Source: Methyloversatilis universalis
GTDB taxonomy: Bacteria; Pseudomonadota; Gammaproteobacteria; Methylococcales; Methylococcaceae
Reading direction: 5' to 3'
Length of the DNA: 40,187 bases
NCBI GenBank assembly: GCA_020723665.1
Contig: DYIL01000002.1
Span: 1-40,187, forward strand
Numbering within the stretch: position 1 is the stretch's first letter; every line of letters starts with the position of its first letter. A program made the position numbers and the translations under genes. The notes under the pieces were generated by a model. It did not search any database. It saw nothing but the letters and a program-made list of their open reading frames with translations, and was not told the origin of the DNA. Shown here in pieces: positions 27,111 to 35,421 of this stretch.

Positions 27111-28040
27111 ATGAACGCCGTCACTATTCGCAAGAGCGACAAAACGATCCCGATCGGTAGCGAAACTCAAAAAAAACTCGGTATGCCCGTAGACAAAGGG
27201 CGCTTGGGGACGCCTATCAGCGAAGCTGCGCCCACGCCGAAAGAGCCGAAATCCACGAGGTGGAAAAATCGGCTTGAAGCCTTTTTTAATTGGACTATTC
27301 CTCCCCTGCTCGGCCTCGGCCTCTTCATCCTGATCTGGTCGGCGATTGCCGAGACCAGCCAAGAGCGGCTTCCCGGACCGATGAAGACTTGGGCTTCGGC
27401 CATGGAGCTCTTCAGCGATCCGTTCTACGACAACGGCCCCAACGACCAAGGCATAGGATGGAACATTCTGCGCTCGCTCGAGCGCGTCGGCATCGGCTTC
27501 GGCTTCGCGGCCATCGTCGGCATCCCCGTGGGCTTCATGATCGGCCGCTTCTCGTTTCTCAACCGTATGACGGCGCCGATTATCGGCCTTCTCCGGCCCG
27601 TCAGCCCTCTCGCCTGGCTCCCCATCGGCCTTCTCGTGTTCAATGCGGCGCATCCCGCCGCCATTTGGGTGATCTTCATTTCCAGCATCTGGCCGATGAT
27701 CATCAACACCGCCGTGGGCGTGAGCCGGGTGCCGCAGGACTACATGAACGTCGCCCGAGTACTCAATCTTTCGGAGTGGAAAATCTTCAGCAAGATTCTG
27801 TTTCCGGCGGTCCTCCCTTACATGATGACCGGAGTCCGGCTTTCGATCGGCGTCGCCTGGCTGGTGATCGTGGCCGCCGAGATGCTCACCGGAGGCGTCG
27901 GCCTAGGATTCTGGGTATGGGACGAATGGAACAACCTGAACGTGGAACACATCATCATCGCCATTTTCGTGGTGGGCCTCGTCGGCCTGCTGCTCGAACA
28001 GGTGCTGCTCCTTTTGGCGAAACGGTTCAACTACGAATGA
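27111..28040 (+). CDS. nrtB: Nitrate ABC transporter permease (NrtB)
   Basis: A 309-residue inner-membrane permease. The ATG at 27111 follows AGGAGGAAAGC directly. An upstream in-frame GTG at 27093 would place that ribosome-binding site inside the gene. The cytoplasmic N-terminus of about 60 residues is rich in Lys and Pro, followed by about six hydrophobic segments. The ATPase-coupling EAA-type loop lies in VSRVPQDYMNVARVLNLSEW, and LTGGVGLGFWVWDEWNNL is conserved in NrtB. It is 30 bp after nrtA. Confidence 0.92.
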   Translation: MNAVTIRKSDKTIPIGSETQKKLGMPVDKGRLGTPISEAAPTPKEPKSTRWKNRLEAFFNWTIPPLLGLGLFILIWSAIAETSQERLPGPMKTWASAMELFSDPFYDNGPNDQGIGWNILRSLERVGIGFGFAAIVGIPVGFMIGRFSFLNRMTAPIIGLLRPVSPLAWLPIGLLVFNAAHPAAIWVIFISSIWPMIINTAVGVSRVPQDYMNVARVLNLSEWKIFSKILFPAVLPYMMTGVRLSIGVAWLVIVAAEMLTGGVGLGFWVWDEWNNLNVEHIIIAIFVVGLVGLLLEQVLLLLAKRFNYE

Positions 28041-28092
28041 GCGCCAAGCCGCTAATAAAACCCACGCCTACCCACACAGTGAGAGCAAACAC

Positions 28093-28884
28093 ATGAGCAG
28101 ATATCTTCAGATCGAACATGTGGACATGGTGTTCAACACCAAGAAGGGTCGCTTCGTCGCCCTAAAGAACATCAACCTGTCCGTCAAGCACGGCGAATTT
28201 ATCGCCATCATCGGCCATTCCGGCTGCGGCAAGTCGACCGTGCTGAATCTCGTGGCGGGGCTCCTCGAACCCACGAGCGGCGCATTGATTCTCGCGGGCC
28301 GCGAAATCTCCGGACCTGGTCCGGATCGCGCGGTCGTTTTTCAAAATCACGCGTTGCTGCCATGGCTGAGTTGCTTCGAAAACGTCTATTTGGCGGTCGA
28401 AAGAGTTTTTGGCCGAACAGAGCCTAGGACCCGGCTCAAGGAACGAACCCATGCCGCTCTGGAATTAGTGGGCTTGAGTCACGCCGAGCACAAGCATCCC
28501 CACGAAATCTCCGGCGGCATGAAGCAGCGCGTCGGAATCGCCCGCGCTTTGGCGATGGAACCCAAAGTCCTGCTGCTGGACGAGCCGTTCGGCGCCTTGG
28601 ACGCCCTCACCCGCGCCAATTTGCAGGACGAACTCATGCGCATACTTCAGGAAACAGGCAGCACTGCCCTGATGGTGACGCACGACGTGGACGAAGCCGT
28701 GTTGCTCGCCGATCGTATCGTCATGATGACCAACGGCCCGTCCGCCACGGTCGGCGAGATTCTCAACGTGGACCTGCCGCGTCCCCGCGACCGACTCAAG
28801 TTGGCCAACGATCCGCATTATCACCATCTCCGCGCCGAGCTGCTCAAATTCCTGCACGAGCGGCACAAGCGCAAGGCGGCATAA
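28093..28884 (+). CDS. nrtD: Nitrate ABC transporter ATP-binding protein (NrtD)
   Basis: The 263-residue ATPase that powers the importer. Walker A is GHSGCGKST (41-49), the Q-loop lies in VFQNHALLPW, the signature is ISGGMKQRVGIARAL, Walker B is LLLDEPFGALD and the switch His is in VTHDVDEA. VDMVFNTKKGRFVALKN is typical of the NrtC/NrtD group. As the only ATPase in the operon it presumably works as a homodimer, unlike cyanobacteria, which pair NrtD with NrtC. It is 52 bp after nrtB. No nitrate reductase follows, so reduction must be encoded elsewhere. Confidence 0.93.
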   Translation: MSRYLQIEHVDMVFNTKKGRFVALKNINLSVKHGEFIAIIGHSGCGKSTVLNLVAGLLEPTSGALILAGREISGPGPDRAVVFQNHALLPWLSCFENVYLAVERVFGRTEPRTRLKERTHAALELVGLSHAEHKHPHEISGGMKQRVGIARALAMEPKVLLLDEPFGALDALTRANLQDELMRILQETGSTALMVTHDVDEAVLLADRIVMMTNGPSATVGEILNVDLPRPRDRLKLANDPHYHHLRAELLKFLHERHKRKAA

Positions 28885-28934
28885 CTTTCGCCAGGTGTGG
28901 GTTATTCCATTCGGCATTCGAGTGAATATTTATC

Positions 28935-29008
28935 GTAGGGTGAATTAGGACAACCCACCGATTCGAGGTCGCTCGGTGGGTTACGGCCTCGCGGCCTAAC
29001 CTACCCTC
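28935..29008. repeat. Imperfect palindromic intergenic repeat (GTAGGGT...CTACCC type)
   Basis: The inner 10-bp perfect stem AACCCACCGA (28952-28961) / TCGGTGGGTT (28973-28982) has an 11-base loop. Outer arms GTAGGGTGAATTAGG and CCTAACCTACCC are partly complementary. Repeats of the form GTAGGGTGG...GGTGGGTTAC...CTACCC are common between genes in gammaproteobacteria. It may also end nrt transcription. Confidence 0.65.
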
Positions 29009-29064
29009 TCATAGCCCAGTCAAGCCCCCGATTTTGGGTTTCACAGTTGCTAGGCCGGGATAAG

Positions 29065-29086
29065 CCTGTCCTGAGCAACGTCGAAG
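29065..29086. repeat. CCTGAGC-GTCGAAGG type interspersed repeat, copy 2
   Basis: CTGTCCTGAGC-AAC-GTCGAAGG differs from the copy at 11123-11143 only in its centre (AAC for CT). Unlike that copy it has no recognisable terminal repeats around it. Confidence 0.55.
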
Positions 29087-29195
29087 GGGCGGAAGCCGTT
29101 CCCGGCGTTTTACGAGCAATCCTTTGCCGATTACCCCATTTTGCGTGCGGAGCGGTTTTCCCCGCCTACTCCGCTATGCCGCGACGGAAAACGCC

Positions 29196-32100
29196 CTAGC
29201 GATTTGCCACAGCGTTTTCGAGGGCCGTGCCCTGGACATAATGGACCCCCAAGACTCGCAGGCGCTCCAGCATGCTCCGGCTGTTCACGTTCTGGGCGAT
29301 GGTGAGGATGTGCATATGTTCGGCAATGTTTCGAATCGCGGAGACGACGGCTTCGTTGATGGGGTCGCTTTCGACCCGGTGGGTGAGGCCATCGTCGATC
29401 TTGAGAAAATCCAGCGGCAAGTTACGGATATAGGCGAAGGAAGAGACGCCTCCTCCGAATTGGTTGAGGCAAAAACGATAGCCCAGCGCTTTGCATCTCG
29501 ACATGAAGTCCTGCACCAGGCTGTAGTTCTGTACGAGATCGTTCTCGGCGATCATGAAGCAGATCGACGAGGGCGGAACGTGATGCCGTTCGCTCTGTTC
29601 GCACACTAACGGAATAAAGCTGTCATCGGAGAGCGTGATCGCCGAGAGGGGAATGGCATAGACACCGAGATCCCCGGACGGGCCGGACGCAGGGGAGCCG
29701 ATTGACGAGAAAAGCTTGCAGATGACCCAGCGCTCGATGACGGGAACCAGATTGAGCCGATGGGCATTGGGCATGAACGCGGAGGCGGCCACCGGCGTTT
29801 GGTCGGGCTCACACAGTTGCAGCAAGATTTCGCGATAGCTCGGCGCGGACTGGGTATCTCCATGCAGGAAATGGGCATCTTGGAACGAAAACTGGAAATA
29901 GTCGTGTTCCATGGCCTCGAACAATCGTTCATTCCAGGGCGACCCCACGGACTTGCCGTCCTCTTGCTCCTGTCCAGCGGCTACGTAGACGAGATCGCGC
30001 CCTTTTTCCTTCGCCATGTAACAGGCCTGATCCGCCGCATCGAGGTTCTGCTCGACGCCGAGCCCGGGTTTCAGCTCCGCGATGCCGATACTGACGCCGA
30101 TTTCGAAATATTTGCCGTCCCACGAGAAGCGGAAGGATTTCACGGATTCGCGAATCCGCTCGGCCACGTTTTCGGCGTCTTCCAGGCTGGTGTTGGGCAG
30201 AACGGCGCAGAACTCGTCGCCGCCGATGCGGGCGAAGATATCCTGGGCCCTGAGGCATTCGCCCATCAGATGGGAGACCTGCCGCAGCAATTCGTCGCCC
30301 GCTTGATGGCCGCAGCTATCGTTGACAATCTTGAACTTGTCCAGATCCATATAGCAGAGCGCGTGCTGCTTGCGATACTCGTCGACTTCGTATTGCAAGG
30401 TCTCCAGCAGGGAAAGCAATTCGCGGCGATTCACCAGGCCGGTGAGCGGATCGCGGCTGGCCCGCATCTTCATCTGCCGCGCAAGCAGCCGCTGTTCCGA
30501 CACATCCTTCAGAACGACCACGCATCCGACCAGCGTTTGCATGTGATCGAAGATGGGGGTCGCCGAAACTTCCACCGCGAGTTCGGGTCTGCTTTCGCTC
30601 AGCAGTAGAACATCCTGCCTAAATTTGACGGTTTTGCCGATGCTCATCGCCCGTAAAACCGGATCGGCTAACGGCCGGTGCTTTCTCTCATCCATCAAAT
30701 GGAGGACTTTTCCGACAGGCATGCCCTCGTATTGATGTTCCTCCAAGCCGGTCAGGTATTTGGCGTGAGGGTTGAGATATTGAATGAAACCGTCCTTATT
30801 GGTGACGATGACGCCTTCGGCGATGCTGTCCAGGATCAATTGCAGCCGTTCCGCTTGATCCGCATTGGCTTGCACCTGCTGCTTGAAAAGCGTGATGTCG
30901 TCGAGGAAATAAACATAGTCATCGCCATCAGCCGGCGACGCCAGGGTATTGATCTTTACCGACTTCGCGATTCCGTCGGTCTTGATCGTGAACTCTCCGT
31001 AAAGAGCGCGTCCCTTCGTTTTCGGATCCCGAGGCAGCCATTGCCCGACCTCCGAATTCATGAGCTGGCTCCGGGGCCGTCCGATCAGTTCGGCGAGCCG
31101 GGCATTAACCGCCAGAGCCTTGCCTTCGGCGTTGGCGACGCAAAAGCCCAGCGGCATTTCCTCCAGAATCGCCCGGCTGAGGGTAAGCTCCCGCTCGATG
31201 CGGTCGCGTGCGACGGCTTCTTCGGTCCGGTCGTAGACGATGACGGCGAGACTGGATGAACCGGTCGGATCGGGGGAAAGCGGAGCAAGCCGGATTTCCA
31301 ACGTGGCCGAGGCACCGTTACCGGTCCGCCAGGATAAGCTCAAATCGAGCGGCGCGCCTTTCTCGACGGCAGCCTGTATTTTCCGAACGGCACTGTCCTC
31401 GCACCCCTCGGCCAGAAGGCCGAGCAAGTTTGCACGAGCGTGCGATGCCGTAAACTGTAGCAGGCTCCGGAACGTCCGGTTCGCGTACAGAATTTCGCCG
31501 TGGTCACAGGGCGACACGATGGCCAGCCCGAACGGAATCATATCCAGCAGTTGATCGCGCTGTTCCAGGTTATTTTCGAGCGACTGCGCGACGCTGGCGT
31601 CGCGCAGGCTAAGGATTAACTCCGGCCCATCCGCCGTCAGAGGCGCCATAGCGACATCGACCGGGCGAATGCCGCCTTGCGCCGTCAAGGCCTGGAGCCG
31701 CACTGTCCCTTCGGAGCCCTTTGCCTCGTCGTATGTGGCGAGTGCCTCGGTGAAGCGGGCACGGTCCCAGGGCGCGATCAACTCGAGGACCGCGCCGCCG
31801 GGCTCTATCGCCGGCGTGTGCCGGAATAGCGCATAAGCGGCGGCGTTGGCGTAAGTCACCCGGCGAGAGGCGTCGCAGACGACGATCGCTTCCGGGCATC
31901 TCTCCAGACCATCCGGCGGCAGACGGTCCGCCTCGGCCTTTTCGGCATCGTCCGGTGCTTCCGCGCCAAGCTGAGGCGAGACCGCTCTTTCCCAATGGAC
32001 TTGTTCGAATCCGGCTTGCCCCGTTCGCCTCGCAAGAACCCAGCAAAACAGGTTGATAATGAGGATTGCGGCCGTGCCGCCGGTCAGAGCCGGATAGATC

Positions 32101-32531
32101 GCTTGCGCAAGCCGCGAAGCCGGATGGGAAGGCGCCGGAACCAGCCTCAAAACCAGCGAATGCTTGGCCTCCAGAGGCAACTCCACGACCGCTGGGGCAA
32201 GCGGCAAGAGCGCACTCGCCCAGGCGCGCGGAGCGGGCGGAACGTCGTAGCGGATGTCCAGCAGCGTTCCGGACTTGCCGCGGATCTCGAGAGCGCTGAA
32301 CGAAGAGCCCAATGGCAGCGGCGCCAGCCAGGCGCGCAGTTGCCGCACATTGCCGCGCGACCACTCCATTCCCGCGGATGCGAACTGGCGGATCTGTTGC
32401 GCCTCCCGGTCCCGCTCCTGAGTGCATTCGATCAGAACGGCACGCGCGCCGAAACCCATCGCGGCGCCGACGGCGACGATCAGCGCTAAATTGAGGGTCA
32501 GCCAGACGAGTTTGGAATTGCGGCCGATCAT
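29196..32531 (-). CDS. Membrane PAS-GGDEF protein with a degenerate EAL domain
   Basis: About 1111 residues from the ATG at 32531. A membrane segment (about 9-27), a periplasmic stretch and a second segment (ILIINLFCWVLA) precede several PAS-type modules (about 210-690). The GGDEF domain has RDPLTGLVNRREL, an RxxD inhibitory site (RAQD) five residues before an intact GGDEF (770-774), and so looks like an active diguanylate cyclase. The C-terminal EAL-like domain (about 870-1111) has lost key residues: no EAL motif (YREILL lies there), NQFGGGVSSFAYI for DDFGTGYSSLSYL, and IAQNVNS for IAEGVET. It is probably a non-catalytic binding module. The start could instead be ATG 32579. It follows tadG, 61 bp away. 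Confidence 0.85.
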   Translation of the reverse strand: MIGRNSKLVWLTLNLALIVAVGAAMGFGARAVLIECTQERDREAQQIRQFASAGMEWSRGNVRQLRAWLAPLPLGSSFSALEIRGKSGTLLDIRYDVPPAPRAWASALLPLAPAVVELPLEAKHSLVLRLVPAPSHPASRLAQAIYPALTGGTAAILIINLFCWVLARRTGQAGFEQVHWERAVSPQLGAEAPDDAEKAEADRLPPDGLERCPEAIVVCDASRRVTYANAAAYALFRHTPAIEPGGAVLELIAPWDRARFTEALATYDEAKGSEGTVRLQALTAQGGIRPVDVAMAPLTADGPELILSLRDASVAQSLENNLEQRDQLLDMIPFGLAIVSPCDHGEILYANRTFRSLLQFTASHARANLLGLLAEGCEDSAVRKIQAAVEKGAPLDLSLSWRTGNGASATLEIRLAPLSPDPTGSSSLAVIVYDRTEEAVARDRIERELTLSRAILEEMPLGFCVANAEGKALAVNARLAELIGRPRSQLMNSEVGQWLPRDPKTKGRALYGEFTIKTDGIAKSVKINTLASPADGDDYVYFLDDITLFKQQVQANADQAERLQLILDSIAEGVIVTNKDGFIQYLNPHAKYLTGLEEHQYEGMPVGKVLHLMDERKHRPLADPVLRAMSIGKTVKFRQDVLLLSESRPELAVEVSATPIFDHMQTLVGCVVVLKDVSEQRLLARQMKMRASRDPLTGLVNRRELLSLLETLQYEVDEYRKQHALCYMDLDKFKIVNDSCGHQAGDELLRQVSHLMGECLRAQDIFARIGGDEFCAVLPNTSLEDAENVAERIRESVKSFRFSWDGKYFEIGVSIGIAELKPGLGVEQNLDAADQACYMAKEKGRDLVYVAAGQEQEDGKSVGSPWNERLFEAMEHDYFQFSFQDAHFLHGDTQSAPSYREILLQLCEPDQTPVAASAFMPNAHRLNLVPVIERWVICKLFSSIGSPASGPSGDLGVYAIPLSAITLSDDSFIPLVCEQSERHHVPPSSICFMIAENDLVQNYSLVQDFMSRCKALGYRFCLNQFGGGVSSFAYIRNLPLDFLKIDDGLTHRVESDPINEAVVSAIRNIAEHMHILTIAQNVNSRSMLERLRVLGVHYVQGTALENAVANR

Positions 32532-32592
32532 TCGATCATCGTTCTTTCGAATCCGCGGTGGGAGCGGGGGTAAGCCCATTGAGTTTAGTGCA

Positions 32593-34302
32593 TCAAATGA
32601 CCAATGTCGGTCTGACGAATCGGACGGTAAAGACGCCCAGGTCGGCGCCGCCCACATGCACGCCCAGCGCTTCCAGCAATGGGGTGAGAAGGGGAGTGAG
32701 AAAGAGGTCCCCCAAAGCCGTGATGATGGGGCTCAATATCGGCGTCAGGAGACCAATAACCTGATTGAGAAGCGTCAGACTGAGTGATCCCACCGTAACC
32801 TGAGGATTCAGGCTGTCGGCCAGGCTCGACAGAGCATTGTCCAAAGCCTGGCCGAGATCTGTATCCACGGTTTCCGTTTGTGGAAACGGTCCATCGAAGT
32901 GCCTGGTCAGGGGATCGCTTGTGAGATTCGTGTTTGCGCTGACGCCGACGGTGACCGGCGGGCCGCCGAACAGGCCGAGAACCTGAACGGTAGCGACATT
33001 TGCAGGGCCTGTAACCTCGCCGTTCGCATCGAGCGCGCCGATGGCTATGTCGATAATACCCGGTTGGCTGCCGACCGTGACCGATCCGTCGAGATCGCCC
33101 TGAGTCGGGCAGCCCATGTTTTCCAGCCAGGCGGTCGTCCGAGCGGCATCAACGGCGAGCTGAAGTGTACCGCCGACGTCAACCGTCAATATCAACGGTA
33201 TGCCCAAGTGAACAGGAACAAGACCTAGATCGACCCTTAACCGCACCTGAGCAGTTTGCACCTGGGTTCTCCAGTTCCCGTCTTCGTCTCGTCCGGCAGG
33301 GCCTATGGCGATCTGCGGCGGCTCGATCAGGCGCAAGCTCAAACCGATACTCGCCACGTTCGAAATCGCTATCCCGGCGGATGGAATAGCGATAGCGTTC
33401 TGGCCGTTGGCGACCTCCGCGCCCAACATCAAAAGATCGAGTACATTGACCTCGGCTTCGGCCGCCGCTTCGGGGTCGTCGGTCGTCACCTTGAGCAAGT
33501 CGCCGAGCGTCAGCGTGAGCGTATCGGGCACACCGACCGCGAGGCCCGAAAGGTTCGCCGCCGCAGCGGTATCGCCTTTGTTGGTCAGTGCTGACGCCAT
33601 GAGTTCGATGAAATCGCCGACACTCATCTGCAGAGCGAGCAACTCCTCCACCGTACCCACCGAGGCCTCGGCTTGTATCAAATCCAGCAAAGTCAAATTC
33701 GCGTCCGCGATACCTTGATAACTCACCAGATCGAGAGCCACGTCGGTGCCGAGCAGTCCGCTCAGCAGAGGGTTCAGACTATCGGTATCCACCCGGGCGA
33801 GAAAGCTGCCGGCACTGATTCCGGCGATTGCGTCGCTCCGCCCGACCGCTTTGGCCCTGAGCGTGGTCGACGCGCCGAGCAAGCCGCCCGCCACCAAACT
33901 GGCGGGAACGGTGTTACGGGCCTCGACCTGCACCGCATTGGCGCTTTCCGAAACGTCCGGCCGAAATATACGCAGACCTTGAGCGTCGGGCTGCACGATT
34001 CCGATTTTCACCCCGCCTTCCGCGACGAGATCGCCGGCATAGCCGTTGCGCGCGGCGCTCGCCCGAGCTGCATCGACTGCCGCCGCGTTTTTGTCGCTCG
34101 CGCAGGCCATCGCATGGGCGGCATCGAGAGCGGACAGATCGGCGATTTTCTGTAACCGCCGCTTCTCCAGATACAGTCGCCCGGTATCCAAGGCCAATGC
34201 CGTGAACAACACCGCCAATAACAACACCGGTGCGGCGAAAAGCCCGATAGCCCCGCGCTGACGGCGGAACGGCGGCGGCGAATGAGGCAAACGCAACGGC
34301 AT
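32593..34302 (-). CDS. tadG: TadG-like Flp pilus assembly protein
   Basis: A 569-residue protein that starts with a Tad-like N-terminus: a basic stretch RRQRGAIGLFAAP followed by one hydrophobic segment (about 19-38) and LDTGRLYLEKRRLQKIADLSALDAAHAM, which matches the N-terminal Flp-pilus-assembly TadG domain. The rest is Ala/Leu/Val-rich and repetitive and ends in a Leu-rich LLTPILSPIITALGDLFLTPLLTPLLEAL stretch (not a clear transmembrane span). I see no von Willebrand (MIDAS) motif. It follows the DUF3613 gene by 10 bp and is the last clear tad gene. Role as pilus or envelope anchor is inferred from the locus. Confidence 0.75.
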   Translation of the reverse strand: MPLRLPHSPPPFRRQRGAIGLFAAPVLLLAVLFTALALDTGRLYLEKRRLQKIADLSALDAAHAMACASDKNAAAVDAARASAARNGYAGDLVAEGGVKIGIVQPDAQGLRIFRPDVSESANAVQVEARNTVPASLVAGGLLGASTTLRAKAVGRSDAIAGISAGSFLARVDTDSLNPLLSGLLGTDVALDLVSYQGIADANLTLLDLIQAEASVGTVEELLALQMSVGDFIELMASALTNKGDTAAAANLSGLAVGVPDTLTLTLGDLLKVTTDDPEAAAEAEVNVLDLLMLGAEVANGQNAIAIPSAGIAISNVASIGLSLRLIEPPQIAIGPAGRDEDGNWRTQVQTAQVRLRVDLGLVPVHLGIPLILTVDVGGTLQLAVDAARTTAWLENMGCPTQGDLDGSVTVGSQPGIIDIAIGALDANGEVTGPANVATVQVLGLFGGPPVTVGVSANTNLTSDPLTRHFDGPFPQTETVDTDLGQALDNALSSLADSLNPQVTVGSLSLTLLNQVIGLLTPILSPIITALGDLFLTPLLTPLLEALGVHVGGADLGVFTVRFVRPTLVI

Positions 34303-34312
34303 CGGCGTCCCC

Positions 34313-34648
34313 TCAGCGGCCGGAGCCGGTGCCGGACCCGGAGCGCGAGACCGAGCTTCGCTTGAAGTCGAACTGTTCCGGAATCGGATGCCGGAAGCTG
34401 TTCAAGTAGCGCTGGTAGATGTTCGTAGCCGCCTTGCCGGACAAGGTATAACGCGGCCCGGCGACTCGTCCCGAGCTTTGCAGTTGCATCCAAAGGCCCG
34501 TTTCCGTGTCCGCGACGATGGGCGGCGGCTCCGACGGAACGGACGCGTTTGGCTCGAGCGGAAAGACTTCGGCCGCGGCGGAATCGTCCGGTGCTGCCTC
34601 GGCCCGGATCGCGGCCAAAACGAATAACGTGAAAACGAGGCTGCGCAT
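34313..34648 (-). CDS. DUF3613 protein of the tad locus
   Basis: A 111-residue secreted protein. The signal peptide is about 1-18 (MRSLVFTLFVLAAIRAEA, cleavage after AEA). The conserved part is TGLWMQLQSSGRVAG and AATNIYQRYLNSFRHPIPEQF, the DUF3613 signature (Trp, GR, YQRYL, HPIPE). Such proteins are encoded in tad loci of Proteobacteria, and their role is unknown. The C-terminus is a low-complexity Ser/Gly/Arg tail. It sits between tadD (5 bp) and tadG (10 bp). Confidence 0.8.
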   Translation of the reverse strand: MRSLVFTLFVLAAIRAEAAPDDSAAAEVFPLEPNASVPSEPPPIVADTETGLWMQLQSSGRVAGPRYTLSGKAATNIYQRYLNSFRHPIPEQFDFKRSSVSRSGSGTGSGR

Positions 34649-34653
34649 GATCT

Positions 34654-35421
34654 CTACTCCTGCACGGGCGACGCGGTGATATCGCCGGCGCCGGATCGTC
34701 GGGTCAGGCGGCGGGCACGTTGCGCCAGTCGCTCCAGGTCTTTATCGGTCAGTCCGCGGTGTTTCGCGAACTGCTTCGCCTCCCGCGGATTCTCATCCAT
34801 CAGCATCAAAACGATCAGGTTTTCCACCGGCAAGGGATCCTTCCGGTCCAATTCCGCCGCTGTCAGAAACTCCTGCCGGGCGGCGTCCCGACGGCCCGAG
34901 AGGAGCAACACCATGCCGAGATCGTTGTGCACATCCGCGCTCGCCGGCCTTTCTCGGCCGGCGCGGACGAGAAAGTCCTCAGCCTCGGCCAGGCGTCCCC
35001 CAACGGCCGCCAGAAGGCCGAGTCCGTGCAGACCGTAGCCCGCCATGCAGCCGTCGAGCAGCGAACGGTACAGGTTCGCGGCCTGGTCCGGACGTCCGAT
35101 GCCGCGTAACGCCTCGGCGCGTAGGTAAACGTTCTGCGGTGCCGGCGAAGCCTTTTTTTCCAATTGGTCCAGATGAGCGAGCGCAGCGTAGTACTGGCCT
35201 CGCTTCACCATTTCGTACACCAGTTCCAAGTACATCCGCTGTTCCGGTGTCAAGTTTCCGCCGCAGGCCTTGGGCGGCGTAAATGCCAGTTCTGCCCGAC
35301 GAGTATCGGCAGCCGGCGAAGGCCCGCCGCCGATGTCCGGAGCCGATAGCCACGGGATGGTGCCGCACCCGGCAGTCAACGCCGCGCCGGCGGTGAGCGC
35401 GAGCGCTTTAACCCAGCGCAT
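34654..35421 (-). CDS. tadD: TPR lipoprotein TadD
   Basis: A 255-residue lipoprotein. The signal peptide ends in lipobox LTAGC (Cys19), predicting an outer-membrane lipoprotein. From about residue 58 it has helical TPR-type repeats (MYLELVYEMVKRGQYYAALAHL; NVYLRAEALRGIGRPDQAANLY; DVHNDLGMVLLLSGRRDAARQEF). TadD is a pilotin-like factor for the secretin RcpA in the Tad system. Overlaps the tadC end by 14 bp. Confidence 0.85.
   Translation of the reverse strand: MRWVKALALTAGAALTAGCGTIPWLSAPDIGGGPSPAADTRRAELAFTPPKACGGNLTPEQRMYLELVYEMVKRGQYYAALAHLDQLEKKASPAPQNVYLRAEALRGIGRPDQAANLYRSLLDGCMAGYGLHGLGLLAAVGGRLAEAEDFLVRAGRERPASADVHNDLGMVLLLSGRRDAARQEFLTAAELDRKDPLPVENLIVLMLMDENPREAKQFAKHRGLTDKDLERLAQRARRLTRRSGAGDITASPVQE

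Larger units (their letters stand above)
28885..29195. other. Non-coding gap between nrtD and the GGDEF gene
   Basis: A 311-bp gap between two convergent genes. It contains an imperfect palindromic repeat (28935-29008) and a CCTGAGC-GTCGAAGG repeat (29065-29086), both annotated separately. The remainder, including an A/T-poor tail that runs to the GGDEF stop, shows no gene or clear T-rich terminator. Confidence 0.6.

Noticed and set aside
28885..29195. Possible CRISPR or toxin-antitoxin remnant in the repeat-bearing gap
   Set aside because: The repeats occur once each here, are palindromic and unspaced, and no small open frame with a ribosome-binding site is present.
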